A stretch of 64,000 nucleotides of DNA from CAKZNE01 sp040222435 (GTDB lineage: Bacteria; Bacteroidota; Bacteroidia; Flavobacteriales; Schleiferiaceae): assembly GCA_965212245.1 (NCBI GenBank), contig OZ243107.1, forward strand, positions 2,170,001 to 2,234,000, written 5' to 3'. Under the pieces are notes generated by a model. That model was given only the letters and a program-made list of their open reading frames with translations. It searched no databases and was not told the DNA's origin. Positions 9,137 to 17,425 of this stretch are shown here, one piece after another (the first letter of the stretch is position 1; the number at the start of each line of letters is the position of its first letter). Made by a program: the position numbers and the translations under genes.

Positions 9137-9589
9137 TTACAGTTTTTTAGCGTGAACAGACCAGGCCTGTGAACAAGGGATGCCGCATTTTTGCAGCTTA
9201 TGGAATATAAGGCTGTCATTTCTGGATTCAATACTAACTCGTTTATAACTGGAGCCAGCTCCGTTATCTTCCAGGCCGCTTGAAGCATCCTGAAGTTTTA
9301 TAACGGATTCCATAGTGCCGGCAGAAAATACCTTTACGGATGAATCTCCTTCCATACTCACTGAAACATCAATGGTATAACTGGTATCTGTAGAAATAAT
9401 TTGCCATAAGGTATCATTTACCCGGTTCGGAGCACTGTGGCTATAGGTATACAGCCCTGAATACTCACCTATAAAATTTGTGCGGAAATTGGTATTTATA
9501 AAATCATTTGTGCTTTTATCGTCCTTTTTACAGGATAAGATGTAAAAAAACAGAGATATAAGGATGATAGTTGATCGCAAGAATCTCAT
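9137..9589 (-). CDS. small lipoprotein of unknown function
   Basis: 150 residues from the ATG at 9589; an in-frame ATG eight codons upstream would put charged residues before the signal and is less likely. The signal peptide (FLRSTIILISLFFYI) ends in the lipobox LSC. The residues after the lipid-bearing Cys are KKDDKS, resembling the acidic lipoprotein export signals known from Flavobacteriia, so it may reach the cell surface. The rest alternates short polar strands (SYTIDVSVSMEGDSSVKVF) and looks like a small beta-domain. Two Cys near the C-terminus (KCGIPCS) could form a disulfide. No family recognised. It is 46 bases downstream of the large mutase gene. Confidence 0.7.
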   Translation of the reverse strand: MRFLRSTIILISLFFYILSCKKDDKSTNDFINTNFRTNFIGEYSGLYTYSHSAPNRVNDTLWQIISTDTSYTIDVSVSMEGDSSVKVFSAGTMESVIKLQDASSGLEDNGAGSSYKRVSIESRNDSLIFHKLQKCGIPCSQAWSVHAKKL

Positions 9590-9635
9590 AACAACAGGTT
9601 TTGGTTCAAGCATGAACGATATAATACGTATTGGT

Positions 9636-11768
9636 CTATTTTATTCCCCCCAACATGATTTCCAGTATTTTTCCTGCGGCATCGGCAATAACGGTTCCAG
9701 GTCCAAAAACCCCTACCACACCTGCATCAAAAAGGTATTGATAGTCATTTTGAGGGATCACACCACCTGCAATAACCAAAATATCTTCACGCCCTTGTTT
9801 CTTTAACTCTTCAATTACCTGGGGCACTAAAGTTTTATGGCCGGCCGCCAGGGAGGAAACCCCCAGAATATGCACATCATTTTCAATGGCTTGTTTAGCC
9901 GCTTCGGCCGGGGTTTGAAAAAGAGGGCCGATATCCACATCAAAACCCAGGTCGGCAAAAGAAGTGGCTACTACCTTTGCACCCCGGTCATGACCGTCCT
10001 GACCCATCTTGGCAATCATTATCCGGGGTCTTCTGCCTTCTGCTTCTTCAAATTGATCAGCCAGTTGCTGAGCCTTTTCAAATTTTTCGTCCTTTTTCAT
10101 TTCGTTGGAATATACTCCGGATATAGATCGGATAGTAGCTGTATAGCGTCCAAAAGCTTTTTCCATAGCCAGGCTTATCTCACCAAGGGTAGCCCGTGCC
10201 CGTGCCGCATCTACGGCCAGAGCCAGGAGATTGTTTGTGCCGTTTTGCGCAGCCTCTTCCAGGGCTTGCAGTTTAGCCTTAACCTCTTTCGTTTTACGAC
10301 TGGCCTTGATCTGTTTCAGCCTTTTAATCTGCTTCTTGCGCACTACGGTATTATCTACCTCCAGTAATTCCAGGGGTTCATCCTTTTCATTGCGGTACAC
10401 ATTTACGCCAATGATCCACTCCTTGCCAGAATCAATACGGGCCTGTTTTTTGGCGGCTGCCTCTTCAATACGCATTTTAGGAAGCCCGGTTTCTATGGCT
10501 TTGGCCATACCACCCAGTTCTTCTACTTCTTCAATAAGTGTCCATGCTTTTTGCACGATCTGATCCGTGAGATATTCTACATAATAAGAACCTCCCCAGG
10601 GATCTACGGTACGGGTTACACCCAGTTCCTCCTGGATAATCAATTGAGTGTTGCGCGCAATGCGGGCAGAAAAATCAGTAGGTAAGGCAATAGCTTCATC
10701 TAAAGAATTGGTGTGTAGCGATTGTGTACCGCCAAACACAGCTGCCATTGCTTCTATGGTAGTACGCGCTACGTTGTTAAAAGGATCTTGCTCCGTAAGG
10801 CTATAACCACTGGTTTGAGAATGAGTGCGCAGGGCCATGGATTTTGGGTTTTCCGCACCCAGGTCTTTAACAATGCGTGCCCAAAGCATCCGCGCTGCCC
10901 GCATTTTCGCGATCTCCATAAAATGGTTCATCCCAATGCCCCAGAAAAAGGAAAGGCGGGGGGCAAAATCGTCAATATGCAAACCGGCCGCAATTCCGGC
11001 CCGCAAATATTCCATACCGTCTGCCAGGGTATAAGCTAGTTCAATATCTGCCGTAGCACCCGCTTCATGCATGTGATATCCGGAAATCGAAATGCTGTTA
11101 AAGCGGGGCATATTGTTCTTGGTATATTCAAAGATATCCGATACAATACGCATAGAAGGCTGAGGCGGATAGATGTAAGTATTGCGCACCATAAATTCTT
11201 TCAGAATATCATTCTGAATGGTTCCGGAAAGCTTTTCAGGACTTACCCCTTGCTCTTCAGCGGCCACAATGTAGAAAGCCATAATGGGTATAACGGCTCC
11301 ATTCATGGTCATAGATACGGACATCTGATCCAGGGGTATCTGATCGAAGAGGATCTTCATATCTTCTACTGAATCAATGGCCACACCGGCTTTGCCCACA
11401 TCACCCACCACACGCTCATGATCCGAATCATAACCCCGGTGTGTAGCCAGGTCAAATGCTACTGAAAGACCTTTTTGTCCGGCTGCCAGGTTTCTGCGGT
11501 AAAAAGCGTTTGATTCCTCTGCCGTGGAAAACCCAGCGTATTGACGGATGGTCCAGGGGCGGCTCACATACATAGTGGAATAGGGACCCCGCAAATAGGG
11601 GGGTAAGCCGGCTACAAAATGGGTGTGCTTCAGTTTTTCAAAATCAGCTTTGGTAAAAGAAGAAGGAACGTCAATGCCCTCCGGAGTTTTCCACTCCGTG
11701 ATGTTTTGAGGCATAGTTTCCCCTGTTCTTTTGCGATACTGGGTAGATTGAAAGTTGTGTCGTGTCAT
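9636..11768 (-). CDS. scpA: methylmalonyl-CoA mutase, large (catalytic) subunit
   Basis: 710 residues. The enzyme interconverts succinyl-CoA and (R)-methylmalonyl-CoA using adenosylcobalamin, linking propionyl-CoA metabolism to the TCA cycle. The N-terminal TIM-barrel region includes PPYLRGPYSTMYVSRPWTIRQYAGFS, SVAFDLATHRGYDSD and TNSLDEAIALPT. The C-terminal B12-binding domain (about residues 575-705) has the base-off cobalt-ligand signature GQDGHDRGAK followed by DVDIGPLFQTPAE and GVSSLAAGHKTL. Length and motifs are complete. It begins 6 bases after the small subunit stop (minus direction), consistent with a two-gene operon, and its chaperone MeaB is three genes downstream. Confidence 0.95.
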   Translation of the reverse strand: MTRHNFQSTQYRKRTGETMPQNITEWKTPEGIDVPSSFTKADFEKLKHTHFVAGLPPYLRGPYSTMYVSRPWTIRQYAGFSTAEESNAFYRRNLAAGQKGLSVAFDLATHRGYDSDHERVVGDVGKAGVAIDSVEDMKILFDQIPLDQMSVSMTMNGAVIPIMAFYIVAAEEQGVSPEKLSGTIQNDILKEFMVRNTYIYPPQPSMRIVSDIFEYTKNNMPRFNSISISGYHMHEAGATADIELAYTLADGMEYLRAGIAAGLHIDDFAPRLSFFWGIGMNHFMEIAKMRAARMLWARIVKDLGAENPKSMALRTHSQTSGYSLTEQDPFNNVARTTIEAMAAVFGGTQSLHTNSLDEAIALPTDFSARIARNTQLIIQEELGVTRTVDPWGGSYYVEYLTDQIVQKAWTLIEEVEELGGMAKAIETGLPKMRIEEAAAKKQARIDSGKEWIIGVNVYRNEKDEPLELLEVDNTVVRKKQIKRLKQIKASRKTKEVKAKLQALEEAAQNGTNNLLALAVDAARARATLGEISLAMEKAFGRYTATIRSISGVYSNEMKKDEKFEKAQQLADQFEEAEGRRPRIMIAKMGQDGHDRGAKVVATSFADLGFDVDIGPLFQTPAEAAKQAIENDVHILGVSSLAAGHKTLVPQVIEELKKQGREDILVIAGGVIPQNDYQYLFDAGVVGVFGPGTVIADAAGKILEIMLGGIK

Positions 11769-11774
11769 GCTGAA

Positions 11775-13142
11775 CTATTGATCCTTTTCCAATTCTTCTG
11801 AAAGGCGCTTCACTTTAACCGGATTAAAGGTGGTTTTACCCGATGGGATTTTATAGAAGTGTCCCTGTTCAATGAGGTCTTTTAGATTTTCATCCTGTTT
11901 AAGGTATTTATTAGCCCCGATGAGGGTTTTGGACTGAGCCTTAAAAGCAGCTTCTTCCTGTTTGGCCTTTTCTTCTAATTGCATTTGCAACCAACCGTTT
12001 TCCAAAGCTTTGATATAACCTCCTTCAGCTTCTATAGCTTTAAAGAATGCCCAGCCCCGGGTAGCTAACTCTTCGGTAAGTTCCTCAATAAAATAAGAGC
12101 CCTTAGAAATATCCCGGACCTTGTCCAAATAGGACTCATGCTGAAAAATACTTTGCTGGTTTTTAGCTACCCGCTCTCCAAAAGCAGTGGGCTCCCGGAA
12201 AGTCTGATCAAAGCCCTTGGCAGAAAATTCATCACAACCACCAATGCCCGCAGCCATAGCTTCTGCAGAGGAACGGATCATATTATTGTAGGCATCCAGT
12301 ATGGTTTTATTCCGTAAACCCGTTTCAGCGTAAATATGCAGGGGGCTGTCCGGTATTTGCAATTCTTCCAGAAGTTGTGACCATACTCTTCGCAGGGCTC
12401 TTAGGCTGGCAATTTCTCCGAAATAATCTGACCCAATCCCTTTATTAATCCAAAATTTACCGGCATGGGTCAGTTCCAGTTCATGAATATATTCATAGGC
12501 CATAGATAGGATTATACCCAATTGCTGATCAAGAGTGGCTCCGGCATTGCAAAACAGGTTGGCATTAAGGCAGAGACTTTTAATATTTTCCGGACATGTG
12601 TCCGTCAACTTCTTTAGTTCTGCCATATCAGCCTGCCGGCTTTGGAACCAATTACCTGTACGGGCAATATTTTCCAGTGCATCAATATTGATACTGCCTT
12701 GTATGGAGGCAGGGTCAAGTGCTCTTTCACGGATTATTTTGTTGAGTTGTATGGCAATCTCCAAACCTTTGCCCTCTGTTACAAAATGAACCCTGATATG
12801 CTGGATGAGAATGTCCTGAAGAAGAACCTTGAGATCAATACCCTGAGGAAGATAAAAAAGCAGGGCATCTGCTCCACGGCTTAAATGATCAAGTGCTTCT
12901 TTATTAGCTGTACTGGCGTTCATAACCAATATCTCCTGAACAATGCTCCAGCCAGCTTCTTTTCGGAAAGGTTGATAAGCCGGTGTACCATCTGCTATAT
13001 GATATACCGGCTGGATAGCTATATCCTCTGCACTTTCAGAAATCAGATGATTGAACTCCTTACCTTTCAGGTCTTTGGTAATACGGTTTATCCAATCCTC
13101 TTTTGTGGGTCGGGGGAAGTCTTCGAAAAGGTCTTGCGCCAT
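11775..13142 (-). CDS. methylmalonyl-CoA mutase, small (non-catalytic) subunit
   Basis: 455 residues, homologous to the barrel half of the large subunit (FREPTAFGERVAKNQQSIFQHESYLDKV parallels the large-subunit region around the barrel end) but without a B12-binding domain. Small subunits in heterodimeric mutases stabilise the catalytic chain and often have a degenerate cobalamin domain; here that domain is simply absent, as in other Flavobacteriia as far as I recall. The opening motif DLFEDFPRPTKEDWINRITKDLKG is typical. It is the first gene of the mutase pair. The sequence is much less conserved than its partner, as expected for a non-catalytic chain. Confidence 0.88.
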   Translation of the reverse strand: MAQDLFEDFPRPTKEDWINRITKDLKGKEFNHLISESAEDIAIQPVYHIADGTPAYQPFRKEAGWSIVQEILVMNASTANKEALDHLSRGADALLFYLPQGIDLKVLLQDILIQHIRVHFVTEGKGLEIAIQLNKIIRERALDPASIQGSINIDALENIARTGNWFQSRQADMAELKKLTDTCPENIKSLCLNANLFCNAGATLDQQLGIILSMAYEYIHELELTHAGKFWINKGIGSDYFGEIASLRALRRVWSQLLEELQIPDSPLHIYAETGLRNKTILDAYNNMIRSSAEAMAAGIGGCDEFSAKGFDQTFREPTAFGERVAKNQQSIFQHESYLDKVRDISKGSYFIEELTEELATRGWAFFKAIEAEGGYIKALENGWLQMQLEEKAKQEEAAFKAQSKTLIGANKYLKQDENLKDLIEQGHFYKIPSGKTTFNPVKVKRLSEELEKDQ

Positions 13143-13238
13143 AGCTTGTTCTCAGATTTAGAGCAAAGGTCTTAAATATAGCGCAATACCCGAAAATGAA
13201 ATTCAGACAGGTGTGGTGAAGCTTAAAAGAAAAATGTT

Positions 13239-13550
13239 TTATTCTTCTATCAGATAGATCTCTTCACCCGGCTTTTTCATCCAGTATTGTTCCCGCGCAA
13301 ATTTCTCAAGTTTTTCAGGATCAGAGGTAAGCTCTTCAAGCTGCTTTTTATCGCTGGATATCTCGGTCTTATAATATTCTATGCTTTGTTCAAGCTCATC
13401 CAATTCACCATTTAGCTCATGGTGAATCAAATATGAGTTTACATCCAAAAAAAGCATCCACACAATAAAAGCAGCGGTAGCCAGTACAAATTTATTGCTG
13501 GCCACGGCAAACCACCTGGTGCTTCTGATTTTTTGCCAACGCTTTTTCAT
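13239..13550 (-). CDS. FtsB/DivIC-type septum formation initiator family protein
   Basis: 103 residues. A short basic N-terminus is followed by one membrane segment (about residues 20-38, NKFVLATAAFIVWMLFL), then a coiled coil (ELNGELDELEQSIEYYKTEISSD) and the family's C-terminal block EKLEKFAREQYWMKKPGEEIYLIEE, which resembles the ERxARExYGMxKPGExV signature. These proteins join FtsL and FtsQ in the divisome at midcell. It sits between the mutase genes and the ABC exporter on the same strand with about 75-95 bases on each side, so cotranscription is uncertain. Confidence 0.88.
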   Translation of the reverse strand: MKKRWQKIRSTRWFAVASNKFVLATAAFIVWMLFLDVNSYLIHHELNGELDELEQSIEYYKTEISSDKKQLEELTSDPEKLEKFAREQYWMKKPGEEIYLIEE

Positions 13551-13624
13551 GACTCTAAAATTAAGAAAGCCTTAAGTTCTGTAACGTCAGCTTCCTGAAA
13601 ATAGTAAACAGCTGAGTGTTTAAA

Positions 13625-15418
13625 TCAATGGGTAAACTGCAATTCGCTCAGGCTGTGATACAGTCCATCTTCAATTTGCAGGAGTTGATCATGTGTGCCA
13701 CTTTCCACTACGGTACCTTTATCCAGTACTACAATCTTATCCGCTTTGCGGATGGTGGCCAGCCGGTGTGCAATTACTATAGAGGTACGGCCTATCATAA
13801 GCTTGTCCAGCGCATCCTGCACCAGGCGTTCTGATTCGGAGTCCAGGGCCGAGGTAGCTTCATCCAGTATCAATATACTAGGGTTTTTTAATACCGCTCT
13901 GGCAATAGCCACACGTTGCCGCTGACCACCCGAAAGCTGTACGCCTCTTTCTCCCACCAGAGTATCCAGGCCGTCATTAAAACTTTGAATAAAATCCCAG
14001 GCATTGGCCTGTTTGGCAGCTTCTATTAATTCTTCTTCAGAGGCATCCGGGCGTCCATATAAAATATTCTCACGTATGGACCCGCCAAAAAGGAATACAT
14101 CCTGAGGTACTACGGCCATTTGGTTTCGTATCTCGCTAAGTCCGTAATTCCGGGCATCTTTTCCATCAAAGCTGATGGTGCCTGAAGAAGGTTCATAAAA
14201 CCTGAGCAATAGGGAAACTATGGTAGATTTCCCGGCACCACTGGGGCCAACCAGGGCCACTTGTTCTCCGGGCTTAGCGGCAAAACTGATGTTGTATAAA
14301 ACCTGTTGATCTGGTCGGGTAGGGTAGGCGAAAGAAATATTTTCAAATTCAACCTGGCCACGGAAGTCTTTAAGATAGCTCCGGCTATCTATTTCATTAA
14401 GGTCTTCAGTGGGTTCATCCAGTATTTCCATCAACTCCTCAGTGGCACCAACAGCCTTCTGGATGTTAGCGTATACATTGGCAAACCCCCCAATGGACCC
14501 ACCGATGAAGCCGGAATAGATCACAAAGCTGAAGAGCTCACCTACCTGAAGATCTCCGCTGGCCACCAGGTTAACACCTTGCCAGAGCACCGCTACAATA
14601 GCTCCGAAAATACCAAATACAATGAATGATGAAAAAGCACCCCGGTACTTTCCGCTTTTCATACCAATACGGGCCGCCTCATTAGTCCTTTCACGGTAAC
14701 GCATAATCTCGAGAAACTCATTGGCAAAGGCCTTCACATTAAAAATCCCCTGCAGGGTTTCTTCAACAACTGTATTGGATTCAGCTACTTTTTTCTGTGC
14801 TTCTTTTGAAAACCTGCGGATAAAACGCCCGAAAACCACTGCTATGATTACAAACACCGGAACGATGGCCAGCATGAAGAAGGTGAGTTGTGGTGAGGTG
14901 AAAAGCAGAATGGCAATACCGCCAAAAATAATCACCAACTGCCTTATAAATTCGGCCAGTGTGGTCGTAAAGGTTTCCTGTAAAAGAGAAATATCGGATG
15001 AAATACGGCTGTTCAGTTCACCCACCCGCTTTTGATTGAAGAAGGTGATAGGTAGTTTTATCAGGTGCTGGTATGTGGCCTGACGAAGAGAGGCCAGGGT
15101 TTTTTCGGTTACATTTATAAAAAGGACTACCCTGAAAAAAGAGACAATGGCCTGTGCTATTAATATGCCGATAAGGATAAGGCTGATCTGTCGGATATTG
15201 TCAAATATAGCTTCGGAGTTGGTGGCGTCCACCAGCTCTCCCAAGTATTTGGGAAAGGCCAGGTTAGCCGCGCTGGATAACAACAAAAAGATCATACCTA
15301 CTGCAAACTCACCACGGTAGGGTTTAATGTAGCGATAGAGCTTTAATGACTTTTTAAAGGACTCCCGGTTAAAGCGAGCTTTCTTTTCTTCCGGATCTTT
15401 GGAACCTTTTTCTTTCAT
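13625..15418 (-). CDS. ABC exporter half-transporter, MsbA/MdlB-like (fused TMD-NBD)
   Basis: 597 residues. The N-terminal half has six membrane segments (about residues 38-320, starting GEFAVGMIFLLLSSAANLAFP). The C-terminal nucleotide-binding domain is fully conserved: Walker A GPSGAGKST, Q-loop in VVPQDVFLFGGSI, signature LSGGQRQRVAIARAV, Walker B ILILDEATSALD and the H-loop IVIAHRLATI. It should act as a homodimer exporting lipids or hydrophobic compounds. The family contains lipid A flippase MsbA, and in Bacteroidota this single-gene form is commonly annotated as such, but sequence alone does not prove the substrate. This intact NBD is a useful contrast to the degenerate one at 53186-54919. 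Confidence 0.88.
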   Translation of the reverse strand: MKEKGSKDPEEKKARFNRESFKKSLKLYRYIKPYRGEFAVGMIFLLLSSAANLAFPKYLGELVDATNSEAIFDNIRQISLILIGILIAQAIVSFFRVVLFINVTEKTLASLRQATYQHLIKLPITFFNQKRVGELNSRISSDISLLQETFTTTLAEFIRQLVIIFGGIAILLFTSPQLTFFMLAIVPVFVIIAVVFGRFIRRFSKEAQKKVAESNTVVEETLQGIFNVKAFANEFLEIMRYRERTNEAARIGMKSGKYRGAFSSFIVFGIFGAIVAVLWQGVNLVASGDLQVGELFSFVIYSGFIGGSIGGFANVYANIQKAVGATEELMEILDEPTEDLNEIDSRSYLKDFRGQVEFENISFAYPTRPDQQVLYNISFAAKPGEQVALVGPSGAGKSTIVSLLLRFYEPSSGTISFDGKDARNYGLSEIRNQMAVVPQDVFLFGGSIRENILYGRPDASEEELIEAAKQANAWDFIQSFNDGLDTLVGERGVQLSGGQRQRVAIARAVLKNPSILILDEATSALDSESERLVQDALDKLMIGRTSIVIAHRLATIRKADKIVVLDKGTVVESGTHDQLLQIEDGLYHSLSELQFTH

Positions 15419-15500
15419 GGGGTAAAATTAACACGGGTTTTGGCAACCGTTTGCACGAATCCCCCTTTTTTACATAAATAATAGAAGTAAGCCGGATGGC

Positions 15501-17300
15501 CTAGTTCTCTTCATCCAGTATTTTTCCTTTTTTAAAGCGGCTCCAGTAACTTTTCAGTTCTGCGCGAACTTCACCGCTAAGTAACAATAAACCAATTACG
15601 TTGGGTAAAGCCATCGCCAGAATCATCATATCGGAAAAATCCAATACAGCTCCCAGGCTTACAGAAGAACCAATTACGATGAATACCAGAAAAATTAATT
15701 TATAACTCAATTCCGTCCACTTGTTCCGTCCTAAAAGAAAAGTCCATGCACGGAGGCCGTAATAGGACCAACTGATCATGGTAGAAAAGGCGAAAAGGAA
15801 AATAGCCACTACCAATACATAAGGGAACCAGCTGATAACGCTTCCGAAAGCCTGCGAGGTAAGAGTAGCACCTCCCATCCCCGCATCATCATAAAACCCG
15901 GTGAATATTAAAACCAGGGCCGTTAATGTACATACCACTACTGTATCAATAAAAGGTTCTAAAAGTGCTACAAAGCCTTCACTGACGGGATGCTTGGTTT
16001 TAGCGGCCGAGTGTGCAATAGCGGCAGAACCCACCCCCGCCTCATTAGAGAAGGCAGCTCTGCGGAACCCCTGTATCAAAACCCCTACAAAACCACCCAG
16101 GGCTGCATTGGGTGCAAAAGCGCCTTCAAATATCAATGAGAAAGCATTTCCAATGTTGCCAATATTTACAAAAATGATGATCAGAGCGGCCAGAACATAT
16201 ATCCCCGCCATAACCGGAACGATCTTCTCCGTTACCTTAGCGATACTCTTGATACCACCAATAATCACAGAACCAACTAAAACTGCCAGTATAAGCCCGA
16301 AATAAGGACCGTAACCAGCAATAGAAGTAAATTGATTGGCCATTTGCTGATACGCCTGATTAGCCTGGAACATATTACCACCTCCAAAACTGGCTCCGAT
16401 TGTAAGAATGGCGAAAACCACCGCGAGTACTTTACCAAGCCCTTTCATATTCTTGCGGGCTAAACCTTTGCGGAGGTAACGCATAGGGCCACCTTCCACT
16501 ACACCATCTTCACCAATATCACGGTATTTTACACCAAGAGTACATTCGGTAAATTTTGATGCCATTCCAAGTAATCCGGCAATAATAAGCCAGAACGTTG
16601 CTCCCGGTCCGCCAATAGAAATGGCTACTGCCACACCAGCAATGTTACCCAGGCCAACGGTGGCACTTACAGCCGTGGCCAATGCCTGAAAGTGGGTTAC
16701 TTCTCCCGGAGCATCAGATTCGTCAAATTTTCCCCGTACCAGTGCCACGGAATGTTTCCATCCCCAAAATTGTACCCCACCCATGCGGATGGTAAAGAAA
16801 AGAGCCCCGAAAATAAGCCAGATCACAATGAAGGGAATTTGATTCGTACGTACGGTGCCATTCGGAAATTTGGAAAGTTTACCTACATCATTATAGACCC
16901 GGTTATCATATAAACCCATAGCGTAAAATGGGTCCCAGAAAATTACACTGGCAAACCCATCCACAATGGGCTTAAAAGTTCCATTAAAGGATTCTGCAAT
17001 GGCCTGGCTTGGAATATCAAAGGATTCCTCCGCCTTATTTCCCTCAGCGTCTATGACGGTTACGGAATGCGAAATACCTTCGGTAAGACCAAATGACTTG
17101 GTGGAATTGGTGTCGGTACCGGTTTTACTCCAATAATAACGATAAGGAGGGATTCCTCCGTTTACTTTGGCCTGCGCATTGGCATCGTTGATCTTATGGG
17201 TAGGGTTTTCGATGGTAACTTCTACCTGTAATCGCCCGGATTGGGCCACAGATAAAAGAGAGCTGAAAACGCCAATGAGGCAAAGTATAATCCTGAACAT
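15501..17300 (-). CDS. alanine/glycine:cation symporter (AGCS) with SprB-like N-terminal domain
   Basis: 599 residues from the ATG at 17300, preferred to one ten codons upstream because it begins the signal peptide directly (MFRIILCLIGVFSSLLSVAQS). A small beta-domain follows (about residues 22-100) with GGIPPYRYYWSKTGT, FGLTEGISHSVTVIDAEGN, the hallmark pattern of SprB/PKD-like repeats. The rest is a standard AGCS transporter: IRMGGVQFWGWKHSVAL, TALATAVSATVGLGNIAGVAVAI, GGPGATFW, FSNEAGVGSAAIAHSAAKT and SWSYYGLRAW. It should carry alanine or glycine with Na+. Ordinary AGCS proteins have about 450-500 residues and no extracytoplasmic domain of this kind. It is divergent from the NSS transporter. 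Confidence 0.88.
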   Translation of the reverse strand: MFRIILCLIGVFSSLLSVAQSGRLQVEVTIENPTHKINDANAQAKVNGGIPPYRYYWSKTGTDTNSTKSFGLTEGISHSVTVIDAEGNKAEESFDIPSQAIAESFNGTFKPIVDGFASVIFWDPFYAMGLYDNRVYNDVGKLSKFPNGTVRTNQIPFIVIWLIFGALFFTIRMGGVQFWGWKHSVALVRGKFDESDAPGEVTHFQALATAVSATVGLGNIAGVAVAISIGGPGATFWLIIAGLLGMASKFTECTLGVKYRDIGEDGVVEGGPMRYLRKGLARKNMKGLGKVLAVVFAILTIGASFGGGNMFQANQAYQQMANQFTSIAGYGPYFGLILAVLVGSVIIGGIKSIAKVTEKIVPVMAGIYVLAALIIIFVNIGNIGNAFSLIFEGAFAPNAALGGFVGVLIQGFRRAAFSNEAGVGSAAIAHSAAKTKHPVSEGFVALLEPFIDTVVVCTLTALVLIFTGFYDDAGMGGATLTSQAFGSVISWFPYVLVVAIFLFAFSTMISWSYYGLRAWTFLLGRNKWTELSYKLIFLVFIVIGSSVSLGAVLDFSDMMILAMALPNVIGLLLLSGEVRAELKSYWSRFKKGKILDEEN

Positions 17301-17390
17301 GTGCTCGATTTTTAGTTTTGGAATTTGCAATAATCTAAAAAATATATGGTCTCTTCAAATTACGGATGCGTAAGTGAGGCTTGTATAATA

Positions 17391-17398
17391 TATATTTG
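17391..17398 (+). promoter_or_regulatory. candidate -7 box for the NSS transporter operon
   Basis: TATATTTG matches the Bacteroidota -7 consensus TAnnTTTG and lies 27 bases before the ATG at 17426, which allows a leader of about 20 bases. No clear TTG appears 17-21 bases upstream. The same 125-base region must also hold the promoter of the divergent symporter gene. Confidence 0.45.
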
Positions 17399-17425
17399 AC
17401 TATACACAAAGCTTAACCATGGATA

